Assembly (NCBI GenBank): GCA_038501625.1
Contig: JAZAYU010000005.1
Coordinates: 15,397,996-15,461,995, forward strand
DNA from: Corbicula japonica
Lineage: Eukaryota; Mollusca; Bivalvia; Venerida; Cyrenidae
Direction: 5' to 3'
DNA length: 64,000 bases
The notes below the pieces were generated by a model. It was not told where the DNA came from. It was given only the letters and a program-made list of their open reading frames with translations, and ran no database searches. Within the stretch, counting starts at the first letter, position 1. Each line of letters opens with the position of its first letter. Below are positions 24,314-37,250 of the stretch, one piece after another. Position numbers and translations under genes: made by a program.

Positions 24314-25406
24314 AGTATAGTTCCCCAAATATCGGAATTGGTTTGCATAAACAAAAAACCAATGGGCATAACTGAAGAGAATAGAATTAGACAGGTGATC
24401 AGAGAATATAAATCCTGCAAATCACAGAGAACGACAAAATCAGAAATTGAAAAGCAAAATGTATATATCCTTGAGATGATTGAACATTATCCAAACCTCT
24501 AGTGTCTGATATAATGAAACCTTTCATCTTAAAACTGATCGAAACGTTAAAACAAAAGTAAATTTAGAAGTACTTTTACCACACAGAAGTAATCATTTGT
24601 GGAACCACAGCGTGCACTGTTAATATGTTTCCATTTAATGTTAAAATGGCCACACATATACCCATATTCACTTAACAGGATGCTTTTAACTTCCCACATT
24701 TAACTTGACTAGACATGCTTGTCTTCAAAACAACTTGTTCAGTTTTAGAAGCACTCATATACTGTTGTCATATCTTTTTATCTATTGTTAACTCAACCAT
24801 TCTAATGCCCTAATATTATAAAACTCTCATCACATTTGACTTGTCTTGACAATGTTATATTCGATATAATGTTTGGATGCTTTATAATAGTGAATGCATA
24901 TATAAGTTATTGTTTATAAGTACACGCCGGTTTAATTTGTAATGCTCGTTAATAAATAAATCGAATTATTGTTTGAAGTTATATTTAGTAAAACCATTCA
25001 TTTACTGGGTAAACGTTAGTACTGATGTGTAGAAATTAATTTCCCAACGATTTGAAAATAACAAAACAAAAACAACTGCAATTCCATTTGACAAATACAA
25101 TTTCAATCATGGTTTTGGTATATTTTCTTCGATTTAACCATATTCCAAAAGATTATAAAAATATATGTTAAACTACATTTGTACCACCACTTTACTTCTT
25201 TCAGATGCATATATATCAATTAAAACCATGCGATTGGTGTTGTGTTTACAAGATGTATTTAATGTTGGTGCGAGAAAGAAAGGACACAACTTTGAAAAAA
25301 ATTATCGGATGTTTTTAGTGTATTAAAAAGCACAAGAACTATTCAGTGCGGGGGTTGCGAAGCGTGTTTCGCCTATAGTGAAGACATGATCTCATAATTG
25401 CAACCG

Positions 25407-25521
25407 AGGCTGAAGGTTATAAAACTGAGATTGGAAACCAGTCTCAAATCTCAAGCAGTCGCCATTTCAGCCAATTAGATGCTTTAGATTTGAGACTGCT
25501 CAGTTTTATAACATTGGGCAC
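25407..25521 (+). mobile_element. A-family MITE, shortened, duplication copy 1
   Basis: GGCTGAAGGTTATAAAACTG to GTTTTATAACATTGGGCACG with one inner arm missing; matched at 37136-37250. Confidence 0.7.
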
Positions 25522-27660
25522 GGAACAGATACATTCGGTTTGAATTTGAAACCACTATAGAATACAGTTAATTGCTTCTTTCAAGAAAGTGTACTCAGAT
25601 AGCAGTCTAGCCAAAGGACACCGAGAGCAGGGAAACGAGAAATAATTAATTAGGAGGACACAGTAAAGCAAACATCCTGAATATTTTGTTAACTTTGTCC
25701 TTTATTGCGCTTACAAGTACGATTAATATTGCCTCTACCTAGGAGCGAACCCGCAGGATACTTAGATTGCTATAGTCTATGCATTTATTAAGTCTTTTAC
25801 GTGGCTAGAAGAACAAAGGAGAGTATAAAACTATAGCCGCATTATTATCAATTCGTTACAGTGTTCGTGTTTACTTTCTATCAAAATCAAAACTGGACTT
25901 CCTTTAAACATTGCAATTGGGGTGAAGGTGGGGGCTAGCTTAAAGATTTATCTTTGCTCTATTTTTTACTTATTATGTAATTGTTAAATTTCACAATTAT
26001 AATGAAATAAATGTATGCATCATTTCTACATCTCCATTATAAGTTCAGTTATTCCTTTGTCAAATTCTTATTGCTTGCCATCGCTTCTGCATCTTCTTCT
26101 GCGTCTGCATTGCTCTAGAATTAATTTTGATCCTGGACGTCTGGTTTACACACGTGCTTTTTACGACAAACCCGTTAGTTTGTACAAATTGAAGCAAGCT
26201 TTCCATTTAATTTAGGTTTCATTACTGTTTACCGGCTTATATTAGCTTGGGAGTGTATTCGTAATTTCCAGTTTACAATTAATGTATCTGTTACTGTGCA
26301 CAGCTCGAGTTTCATCAAATAAATGGATGGTTTAATTACTAGCTGTTCATTCATTATAGTTCCATTGGACAGGGCAAGATTATTTTTTGAGTAAATTATT
26401 TTTTCTTGTTGTTTTTCATCTCATGAAAACATCTTAAATTAGTTTTTGTTATGAAACAATTAGGGCTTTAGAATTGTGTCTGTCTTAAAATTAAAAATAT
26501 ATATGGGTTATAGTTAAGTGTGTCAACTACGCGTCTTTTTCATATGTCATCAACCCCTGAGAGAATTGTTTTAAAACATTTTGGAAAACTGTTTAACTTA
26601 AAGGGACGATAGTCAAAAGCCAGCAAACTATTTTTTTTCAAAGCCATTTCCCCCCTTATGGTATTTATTATGTTTTCATGTCTTCCATAAACCTTTAGAA
26701 CCAATAAATCAATGGTTTTCAAACAACTTGGCACAAATGTACACTTCAGTACGGTCACTCATACAGAAGCCAGCACTTTTTTATGTATACGAGTCCTCAA
26801 GGTTAAGGTTGCCATTATTTGGAATATCTTGCAAAAGCGTTGATATATCTTCCAAAGAACCCTTAGGACACATTGCACTAGGATACAGTATACGTCGAAT
26901 AATCGAATGGCATAACAATGTCTCCACAGGAAAACGAAAACAACGTAAATCGGGATAAAGAAGAATCGTCTATAATGTGTACTTTGCAATGGGGTCCTAC
27001 CGATATACAGAGTTATCTCGATATTCTGTCTTAAGTTACCTCCCTTTGTAACGCGCACCTGTCACTGGGTAGTTCCGGTCTGAGATTGACATTTAAAACA
27101 GACATTTTATCTCCTGAGTAAAGTGAAGATGGATGTCACAATACGAGTTATTTCTGATATCTCTTATTGAAATATTGTATTTTGTAAAGGACTATGTTAT
27201 GTTCCTTTCCTCCATATATCGACGTATTGTCACCAGACGAAATTGTTGCAATAGCTTCAACATTTTTTCTTTGGACAGACACTTTCAATGAATTTATTTA
27301 GGGTTTCCATGACTCGATCGCTTTATCCCTAGGCCATACTAAGAAATGGGTTGGTTCGTTATACAGCTATAACAAGTAAAATAAAATTACTTAACTGTGT
27401 CTGCTTCGCCGCTCTATATTTCTTTCTTTCTTATGTATTTAAATCTTTTCCATCAACGCCGTTTGTCTTTTTTTAAAGATATTTCTTGTTTTACATTATG
27501 CTGTATTTTGGGTTGTCCTCTTATGAAATAAAATTATGAAACATGGGTAAGAATATTGAATATGTTCTCTTGTTTATATATTGTACATATTAAGGAAAGG
27601 TGAACAAACTGGGAAAAATTGGAAAAAACTTGGATAATTAAGTAAATTTTAAGAAACTCT

Positions 27661-27811
27661 GGTCTGGAGGTTATAAAGCTGAGATTGGAAACCAGTCTCA
27701 AATCTCAAGCATCTGATTGGCTGAAATGGCGACCAGTCGCCATTTCAGCCAATCAGATGCTTGAGATTTGAGACTGGTTTCCATGCTCAGTTTTATAACC
27801 TTGGGCCCTGG
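27661..27811 (+). mobile_element. A-family MITE present only in duplication copy 1
   Basis: Full hairpin, GGAGGTTATAAAGCTGAG to TTTTATAACCTTGGGCCCTG, inside the 0.9-kb stretch that copy 2 lacks. Confidence 0.8.
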
Positions 27812-27884
27812 CGTTGATATAATATAGTATTAAGGGATACATATTTACTCATTCACCAGATCGTTCAGGTATCTGCGTTGTAAT

Positions 27885-28102
27885 ACAGTACTGTGATATC
27901 ATTATATTTCGCGTTGGTTAAATTTTCGCGTATTTCGCGCTGAGGGATGTGCGCGAAATGAAACCCAAGCCAAAATTAACGATATATGTTATATAATATC
28001 CTATAGGAGCAATACAATTGCGCGAATTTATGCCCGCGCGAAAATGCCAATTGTGTCATATGCTCGAAATTTAGTCCCGAGAAATTAAATGATACCACAG
28101 CA
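27885..28102. mobile_element. MITE with CG-rich interior, only in duplication copy 1
   Basis: Imperfect inverted ends: AGTACTGTGATATCATTATA at the left; the reverse complement of the right end reads ATGCTGTGGTATCATTTAAT. The interior is rich in TTTCGCG and CGCGAAA motifs. Inside the 0.9 kb absent from copy 2. Confidence 0.6.
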
Positions 28103-28390
28103 TTCAACGTTAGTTGTTATTAAAAATTCATCTTTAAGAGTGTGATTAGTTGTACGATCAATATCTCCTAACTATCTTAAGCATTGGCTTGCAGCCTCAA
28201 CTTATCTAAAAAAGTTTCTATTGAATATGACCAATGGGGACCTGTATTAAGTATCTTCTTGAAAAAGAAATTAGTTGGTTAAAAATATTTATTTTATGAG
28301 AAAGCAGTAAAATGATCTTACATCGATAAACCTTGATAACTGTCACGTAAAAGTAATTAGAAAAGGTCAGGGATAACTTTAAAGGTGCCC

Positions 28391-28502
28391 TGGCTGAAGG
28401 TTACAAAACTGAGATTGGAAATCAGTCTCAAATCTCAAGAATCTGATTGGCTGAAATGACGACCATGGTTTCCATGCTCAGATTTATAACCTTGGGCACT
28501 GG
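28391..28502 (+). mobile_element. A-family MITE, deleted, only in duplication copy 1
   Basis: TGGCTGAAGGTTACAAAACT to TTATAACCTTGGGCACTGG; the central palindrome is lost. The flanks (AAGGTGCC and GGTCAC..TATCT..GACG) resemble those of the A copy at 16206-16359. Confidence 0.65.
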
Positions 28503-29155
28503 TCACGTATCTTGACGTCGAACATATAAAGTGCTCTTTGATCAAAACAACAATGAATTATTACTGAATGTTTTATTGATGAAATGAATCTGGCGGAACA
28601 GTGAGGTTGATGGACTCTATTCAGTGTTAGATGTTTGACCGTTTCTACATGGTAGGTTCCCACGTTCTCTGACTGTTTTTGCTTCCCGATTCCTGCATTT
28701 CAATTCACAGGTTTGATACTGTAATTCCTTCTGGAAACTTTTCCAACCTGTCCAAGTTTTTAACGAGCACGACTCATATGTCTTTCAAACGGAGAAGGTA
28801 ATATTTCGTATTTAAAAATACGTCTTTACTTAAACAACTTAATTGCAGGTTTTGTTGAACTGTATTTGAATTCAGATATGAAACACATGTAAATGCCAAA
28901 GCTTAAAGGTTTATTATGCATAAAACTATTTCATCTAATTTTATGTAGTACTTACACTTAAATTAAACGATTAAATGCTGTGCCTAATGCACAATCTAAT
29001 TGAAAAAAAACAACAACAACATAATCTTGCAATTAAATACCAGCTAAATAAACAAATTAAGTGTGATTACAACGACAACATGATTCCAAAACTTTTATTA
29101 TGTTCCCGAAGAATGTCCATCCGTACGTCCCGCATTCGTGTCGGTCCATGACTTT

Positions 29156-29390
29156 TTTTATTTGAAGTCGGATTTTTAAAATTATTTCACAGAAACGATC
29201 ACCACATGGAGACGACCTGTCGCGATTAACATTTTGGTCTCTACCTTGAATGTCAAGGTCTCAGCTTGACCTTGTTGCAATATCGTGTCGGCCCATAACT
29301 TTTTTTTTCATTTGAAGTCGGATTTTTAAAATTATTTCACAGAAACGATCACCACATGGAGGCGACCTGTCGCAATTAACATTTTGGTCG
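29156..29390 (+). repeat. Tandem pair of an 80-base unit at the junction of the two duplication copies
   Basis: TTTGAAGTCGGATTTTTAAA through CCTGTCGC..TTAACATTTTGGTC occurs twice (about 29160-29238 and 29311-29389). Copy 2 ends just inside the position of the second unit. Confidence 0.75.
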
Positions 29391-30111
29391 CTAAAACTAA
29401 GACTAAAGTCTTCTGCCACATTTTATGACGTCATTTCAGCGAATGACGTAAGCTGTCCAAAGACCCCTTTATCGTGGCGTGCCCCAGTACAGTTATTCTA
29501 AGTGCGTTTTAATGCCGATATTATCAAGATTATTAGAAATATAGCTATTCTATGTGTGAAAATAATTTACACACTTTCATGAAGTTCCTATTCGGTTTAC
29601 TGTTGGAAATTTATTTGAATTTAATATATTACTTAAACACTCAAATCTTGAATAATGTTTAATTGAAAAAGCGGAAATAAGAGGCTTCACTTTTATATTA
29701 AGATATGATTCGAAGCGAAATATTTCTCGAAATTGTTTGATGTTCCCCTTTAAATGAGAACAGTGTTGGCATTTGTTGAGGGTGCATTAAATGCATTTAG
29801 AGAACATATTAATTTCGGCACAAGTCAGTTGTAAATACTATATCATTTATCAAAGACTTATCAACTATTAATTAAAAATGCCAGTTTTATCACAGCATAA
29901 TAAAGAAAAAGATATAAACATAAATTTATCAAGAATGTTTTTAGTTTTGTGTCGACTGAAGTGATGGCTGCTTCACAAAATTACAAATGTAATATGAAAA
30001 GTCTAGATTTATTTAAACTTTATCATTTAATTTATTTTATTTATGGATTTAGTTTCTGCTTTGTTTTGTCACTGTTTTCCGTTTCAAAAGTTCAGCTCAT
30101 TATGAAGGTGC

Positions 30112-30263
30112 CTGTTCCCAAGGTTATAAAACTGAGCATGGAAACCAGTCTCAAATCTCAAGCATCTTATTGGCTGAAATGGCGACTGGTCGCCTTTTCG
30201 GCCAATCAGATACTTGAGATTTGAGACTGGTTTCCAATCTCAGTTTTATAACCTTCAGCCCTG
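30112..30263 (+). mobile_element. A-family MITE, duplication copy 2
   Basis: Counterpart of 16206-16359 with a few substitutions. Confidence 0.8.
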
Positions 30264-30875
30264 GTCACTTATCTGGACGAAAATGAAACGTGTTTTCAAG
30301 TATCAACATTTGTAAATTAAATATGAACTGTACTGTAGACGACTTGTAAACAATCTGAATATGGTGTTATGCCATCCTTACTCAGTAAATGTACGAGTGA
30401 AAATATTTAAAGTTGTAAAAATATTACTAAATGCATTCAAATTCACTGACAACATGTCCTAAATATACTGATTAGTCTGAAATTTTGCCGAAATTTGAAC
30501 CTTTTTAGTCATTAATTGACATTTTATATAAGTGTAATTATTTTTACCCACACTCAGATATTGACGTATTCGGAAATGAACTGTGAACAACAAGCTTTTA
30601 AATTATAAGAAGCCGCCGAATTTCTTTCAGAAATGTCATAACTATAATTTATCTGGAAATTGTAATGGGAAGTTTCAGAAACATTAGCAAAAAGCCTAAT
30701 GATATTATCAGTTTTGGTTAATAAAAGCAATCGTGTTTTGATATTTATGAAAAATTTCAAATTCAAACTGAAATATAAACAGGCAAACAAACCCGTAAAT
30801 AATGCAATATTTAATTTTATACAAAATTGGAATCGAACGCGGAAAGAAAAGATTGCTATTCACCGCACCTCATAG

Positions 30876-31019
30876 GCCCAAGATCATGAAACTTAGATTG
30901 GAGACCAGTCTCAAATCTCAAGCATCTGATTGGCTGAAATGGCGATCAGTCGCCATTTCAGCCAATCAGATGCTTGAGATTTGAGACTGGTCCCCAGATT
31001 TAGTTTTATGATATTGGAC
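30876..31019 (+). mobile_element. A-family MITE, duplication copy 2
   Basis: Counterpart of 16969-17113 with a few substitutions. Confidence 0.75.
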
Positions 31020-33073
31020 AATGTCCTCCACCAGATCCCCATTGCAAAAATACGATTTTTGTGACAAAAATGACAAGATTAAATTGGTCGGTCCAATTTT
31101 GTCCGATGAACCTCCGGATTTAAGACAATTCTCCGGATCTGCAAGGAAGATCTCCAAACCCTAACTTAACTTGAACAATCGTAATATAATCGTAAAGTTA
31201 TAATTGTTTTATTACGCAGATATTCTGTTTGTTCTAAAGAAATAACGAGAATGTTGTCAGTGACCCGCTGCCTGTGGCACAATTTATACATCAATTTAAG
31301 ATTGTTTAACTGGCCTAGAAAATTAGAAACGCCCAACAGAAAATGATTATTATAATAAAAATCACTCTACAGATGAATACTTCTCCGAATTTTGCCATTT
31401 CAAAGACCCTTGTCAACTAGCATGACAAACGATGTAAATGAAGTTGAAGAAAATTCAAAGAAGAGGAACACCATACTTAACAAAAACACGATAATTGTTT
31501 ATAAAATAATCCCTAATCTTAAAATAATCTTAGTACATCGCCAAATTCAGTCACCTAAATATTCGCTTTACATTAATAAAAACTATTTAAACCAACATGT
31601 TACATTCAAGATATTAAACCAACAAGAAATACCATAAAATAAGCAACGCATGCACATCCAATGCATTTCGGGCATGTTAAGAACACGTGACCAATCAAAT
31701 CACACTTTTCAGACATTGTCGATATGGTTTAAAGTTTCAAACGTGTCATTGTTGCTTAGGGAACCGCTCCTCAAAAATGCAGATAATTTTTAAGGTTAAG
31801 AACTTGAAAAACTCATCAAAAAGTACTTTTATTGTTAAAAATGTCCCTAAAAGCCTCTGGAGGCACTTTTATACTCGTTTACCGTTACGTTTGCCATGAA
31901 CTCTCATAAATCGTATATAAATAAACACGAACGAATCCCCCATTCCAGAGTGTTATAAGTACAAAGTAGAACTACATTTATTTCCAGAAGTCACCGGTTG
32001 ATAAGACGATATTTTTCTTAATGCGTTTTGATTACCGAAAGTCTAGACAAAATTAAAACATTTAAACAACAAACGAACCTCCGGAAATGAAAACACTTGA
32101 AATAACACGTTCCTCTTGTTAAGGGACGACAGCAGTCGTCATTAAAAAGGCAAATTCGAAATTCAAAATCTCTCTAACGGAAAATGCACTGGATCGGTTT
32201 TCGTCCAGTAAACAAACTCAAAATAAAATTCCACATACTTTATATGATATATTGATAGACATAGGTTTATTAAATAACTAATTTTTTTTGGCTATATAAT
32301 TTGCATTTGTCAGCTTGAAGTTTTTTAGGTTGTACCTTTTTTACTGTTCTTTTTGTTTTATTTAAAGTTTCAAGAGTTTAAAGCGTGCTTCAGTCAAGTA
32401 AATAGTACAATTTCAATCCGCCTCAAATTCTATAAATTTAAAATCTAAAAATTTTTGAAAAAAAAAACAACAACAAACAACAACTTTTTTTTACATGAAA
32501 AATAGCATGCTCTGTATATCAAAAGATTATGTTTGTAGGAAAGCACATAGATTGAAATATTTTAATTGATAGATTGAAAGAAATGGCGTCTACTCTGACT
32601 GACTCTAGACATATATTTTCGTAAACACCTTGTTTTTTAAGTAGTTTGTACTTTTACTGTTATTTATGATTTAGAACACTTTTAATCATTGGCAAATTTA
32701 AATTGTTTTTAAACTAAAGTAGTTAGTACTTTTACTGTTGTTTATGATTTGGAACACTTTTACGGAGCAGATTTCTAAGGATATTTTAAGCCCAAATATG
32801 CTAAAAAAATATTTAATCTGTTTTATATTCTCAATGGATAAAGAAACACTTGATAAACTTTGAAGATGATTCTAGTTTTTTCCCGTTTCACGCTTTCCTT
32901 GAGAGACATCGTAACGCAAGATTCCCATTATGCGACATTCCATACAGCACCACGTGCACTGAAACCAAGAGAGTTCCTTGACAGATAATCAGTGTTTAAA
33001 AGTGTTTTGTATCAACGCGTTCGTAAGATACTGCAAAAAATATTACCCTGCGCTTTCTAATCCATTGAGTATA

Positions 33074-33156
33074 GGGTCCAAGATCAAAAACGTCGCTATT
33101 TCAGATTGCTTGAGATTTGAGACTGGTCTCCTTTCTCACTTTTATGATCTTGGACC
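33074..33156 (+). mobile_element. A-related short element, duplication copy 2
   Basis: Counterpart of 21580-21663. Confidence 0.55.
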
Positions 33157-33236
33157 AGGTCGTATTTGAAGACCATACTTTATTGTATTAAATTTATGTA
33201 AAATTCCAAAAGAGTATTCCATAAGTCTGATGCTGA

Positions 33237-33489
33237 TATATTACGGTACAGATTCCTGGTATATTACGGTATAGATTTCTGATATATTACGGTACAGATT
33301 TTGGGTATATTACGGTACAGATTTTAGGTATATTACGGTGCAGAATTTGGGTATATTACAGTACAGATTTTGGATATATCACGGTACAGATTTTGGGTAT
33401 ATTACGGTACATGTTTTCGGTATATTACGGTACAGATTTTGGGTATATTACGTTACAGAATTTGGATATATCACGATACAGATTTTTTA
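33237..33489 (+). repeat. 23-base minisatellite, duplication copy 2
   Basis: Counterpart of 21743-21997, similar copy number, with several unit substitutions. Confidence 0.85.
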
Positions 33490-33708
33490 CTTTCTCGTAA
33501 ATGTTACTCCATTTACCATTATTCAGGAAAATAGCGAACATAATTTTGTTCAAAATTTACTGTATTATACTAATGTTTTTAAGCATGTCTTAAAAGCCTC
33601 ACAAAAGTTTCTGCAATACCAGGAAGTAGTTATGGAAGATGATTAGATCATTTTGCGTCCCGGTAATTTGTGGCCGGCGGACTGGTACGAACCGGGAAGA
33701 TTCGTGAA

Positions 33709-33785
33709 GCCTAGTTCAGACGACCTCGGTATACAGCCCCGGGACGCATCGGGGCTGTATACAATGGGAGTGTGAACTAGGCTTA
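33709..33785. repeat. Nested palindrome, duplication copy 2
   Basis: Counterpart of 22213-22290; the stem is preserved. Confidence 0.65.
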
Positions 33786-34183
33786 AAGGCTAAAAGGTTT
33801 TAGTTTAAAAACTTAAATATTTTGATATTTATTAACTATTTTCAAGGAATAATGGCAAACCTTTAACTTTCCCTCGAAGTTGGCTTCAAAAGCGGACAGA
33901 AACGTCTCGATTTTGTAAAAAAAAAGGTTAACTCTAACGAGAAGTTTGATAGTATATTACACGCACGCACACCACGTGATTAAATCGTAAAAAAGACTTG
34001 CACTTACAGTAAAAGAATCATAATGTTTAGTGCTCTTTGTCAGTAGTCGCTAAGAAAAGTATACAGACAAGGCCAATCCCCCGTGTTCGCCAACAGATAC
34101 GGTAGATCAGCGTGAAATGAAGGCCAGTGCCTTATGTCTATGTGCTTAGGAGCGTCCCTACGCCATGAGATAATGATGAAATA

Positions 34184-34416
34184 TACTAGTGTCCAAAAGA
34201 AACGATACCACTTGTTTGCAAGGACATACAAAAAAGAACATTTGGATTGATCTATTTCCTTCAAAAGACCTTTTAACAGCATCATGCATGTGTACAAAAA
34301 TCAATTTACCAACCCTGTACAAGCATAAACATAATTTAAATATGGATGAGATCTTAAACAAACATTTTTAAATTATTGAGTATATAGTTTGGAATCGTTT
34401 CATTTGGAAACTAGTA
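34184..34416. mobile_element. 233-bp TA-flanked MITE (mariner-like), only in duplication copy 2
   Basis: Inverted ends TACTAGTGTCCAAAAGAAAC and, reverse-complemented, TACTAGTTTCCAAATGAAAC. TA flanks both ends (34182-34183, 34417-34418). Copy 1 near 22690 reads GATGAAAAATAAAG, the empty site with one substitution. No transposase. Confidence 0.88.
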
Positions 34417-34889
34417 TATAAAGATAACCAACTCCACGAATGTTGAAACGCTCGATCCGTTGACAATGGATCAACATAATACGGGATGCCTTCATTTTTT
34501 TCTGGAGGTTCAAACACAGAATGTTTAGTCTAACCGACGAGATTGTTTATAAAATACTAATACAGCTTTATAATGTCTTTTATTTCATTACCCGTAATCT
34601 TCTATACACGAGCCTCATAGCAGTGCAAAAACCTCATTACAAAGAGCCAAAATGGATGTAAATAATCCTATTAAAACCGTTAATTATGTGAAAATTTTTA
34701 TATACGTATAAATGATAATGTTAAACATATGAGTTGAATAATACCTGATATTATAAGTGAAAATATATAATTTTAACTCCCGTTCTTGAACTGTCATTAG
34801 GTACTTACCTTTTTTCTTGACAAAGCTATTAGTATTTTATCTTTTATGTCTGTGTGCTTTGCATGGAACGTTGTAGAGTTGATGGATAT

Positions 34890-35109
34890 GAGAACCTGTT
34901 AGGGGTAAATGTGACGTTGGTGTACCCTAGAACCTGGTCGGCAAAATGGTTTGCCACTGGCCGTTCCAAGGCGGTAACCCTTAGGGTTCTCATTCTCCTT
35001 AATTGTTAGTGGTAGCTATTCGAAATCGATCATTATATAAAACCATGCTGGTTTTATATCTCTCTTTTTTGGCTTTGCAGGGAGGCTGTGCCTTATGGAT
35101 GTGGCCATT
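34890..35109 (+). repeat. G-family dispersed repeat (duplication copy 2)
   Basis: Counterpart of 23164-23370. It carries a 33-base insertion after TTAGTGGT and lacks the tail. Confidence 0.6.
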
Positions 35110-35780
35110 AAAGCGGATACATAAAACATGCTTATGAAAGCATAATTGTTCTAAGTTGCGATAAAGTTGAACTCAACCGCGTCCTATTTGTTTGATTTTT
35201 TCTTGCCGTCATCACATACACTTTGGAGATCTAATGGTACTATATTATTTACAAGAGGAAAACACATATATTCTTTAAAAAAATCCCACCAGGCATCATA
35301 TTTGGACTGAAATCCCGTAATGAATTTATATTACAGCAAAAAATTGGGAACCTTTTAGAAACAGTAAGAAGGAAACACTGTGTATAAAGCTAAAAAGGAT
35401 ACTAAAATAAATATTTATATAAGAAAAAATGAAACACCATTCCTACAAGGCTTTCAGCTGGCGCACAAATCCTTATCTATTTCTCAAAGTAATTAGTTGA
35501 TTAAGACGATAATTTTTCCTAATGCGTTTCCATTAAGTCAAGTCTGGTCCAAAATTAATGTAAGCGGAAACAAACCGACCTCTGGAAGTTCATTTATTGA
35601 AATTTGTGATCGCCTATCTTCTTCGGCTGTCTTCGCTATGCCTCGGACATAATAGGATGATTTTCTCTGTTACTTTGAAAAAGTCCATCGAGAAACTATA
35701 TATGATTTGGTGGATATTTTAAAAAAAGAAAATGGTTTTTTTATCGAGTAACTGAATATGATTCGGTGGAAAGTAAAATA

Positions 35781-36032
35781 GATGAAAATGGAACGTTGAA
35801 AGCCACCCAACATGACACATGTAAAATATTGCAGGCTCAGTGTGATTTAGTCTGTTCATGAGCAGTAATGGAAATGGGTATTACCTCCCAAGCCTCACAG
35901 TGCCGGGTTGAGCGCAAGTTAATATTTATACATTAAAGTAGTCCAATTTTGATTCATTCATTGTGCATATGGCGGTAAACACTGAACCTTCAATGCGGTA
36001 CTTTCAGATTAACACCATTCGATGTTCAGCGG
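35781..36032 (+). repeat. D-family dispersed repeat (duplication copy 2)
   Basis: Counterpart of 24062-24313. Confidence 0.65.
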
Positions 36033-37135
36033 AGTATAGTTCCCCAAATATCGGAATTGGTTTGCATAAACAAAAAAACAAATGGGCATAACTGAAGAGA
36101 ATAGAATTAGACAGGTGATCAGAGAATATAAATCCTGCAAATCACAGAGAACGACAAAATCAGAAATTGAAAAGCAAAATGTATATATCCTTGAGATGAT
36201 TGAACATTATCCAAACCTCTAGTGTCTGATATAATGAAACCTTTCATCTTAAAACTGATCGAAACGTTAAAACAAAAGTAATTTTAGAAGTACTTTTACC
36301 ACACAGAAGTAATCATGTGGAACCACAGCGTGCACTGTTAATATGTTTCCATTTAATGTTAAAATGGCCACACATATACCCATATTCACTTAACAGGATG
36401 CTTTTAACTTCCCACATTTAACTTGACTAGACATGCTTGTCTTCAAAACAACTTGTTCAGTTTTAGAAGCACTCTTATACTGTTGTCATATCTTTTTATC
36501 TATTGTTAACTCAACCATTCAAATGCCCTAATATTATGAAACTCTCATCACATTTGACTTGTCTTGACAATGTTATATTCGATATAATGTTTGGATGCTT
36601 TATAATAGTGAATGCATATATAAGTTATTGTTTATAAGTACACGCCGGTTTAATTTGTTATGCTCGTTAATAAATAAATCGAATTATTGTTTGAAGTTAT
36701 ATTTAGTAAAACCATTCATTTACTGGGTAAACGTTAGTACTGATGTGTAGAAATTAATTTCCCAACGATTTGAAAATAACAAAACAAAAACAACTGCAAT
36801 TCCATTTGACAAATACAATTTCAATCATGGTTTTGGTATATTTTCTTCGATTTAACCATATCCCAAAAGATTATAAAAATATATGTTACCACCAAATTAC
36901 GTTAAGTCTTAGCAACGTAACTTCTTTCAGATGCATATATATATCAATTAAAACAATGCTATTGGTGTTGTGTTTACAAGATGTATTTAATGTTGGTGCG
37001 AGAAAGAAAGGACACAACTTTGAAAAAATTTATCGGATGTTTTTAGTGTATTAAATAGCACAAGAACTATTCAGTGCGGGGGTCGCGAAGCGTGTTTCGC
37101 CTATAGTGAAGACATGATCTCAAAATTGCAACCGA

Positions 37136-37250
37136 GGCTGAAGGTTATAAAACCGAGATTGGAAACCAGTCTCAAATCTCAAGCAGTCGCCATTTCAGCC
37201 AATTAGATGCTTTAGATTTTAGACTGCTCAGTTTTATAACATTGGGCACG
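37136..37250 (+). mobile_element. A-family MITE, shortened, duplication copy 2
   Basis: Counterpart of 25407-25521. Confidence 0.7.

Larger units (their letters stand above)
15499..29317 (+). repeat. Tandem segmental duplication, copy 1
   Basis: Collinear in direct orientation with 29403-40886. The copies share nearly every short motif over the whole length, with scattered substitutions. Copy 1 alone carries the 2,424-bp element at 18016-20439, a stretch of about 0.9 kb at 27651-28565, about 110 bases near 26990-27100 and about 52 bases near 23347-23398. No protein-coding gene is recognisable; matching short ORFs in the two copies only reflect the shared DNA. Confidence 0.93.
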
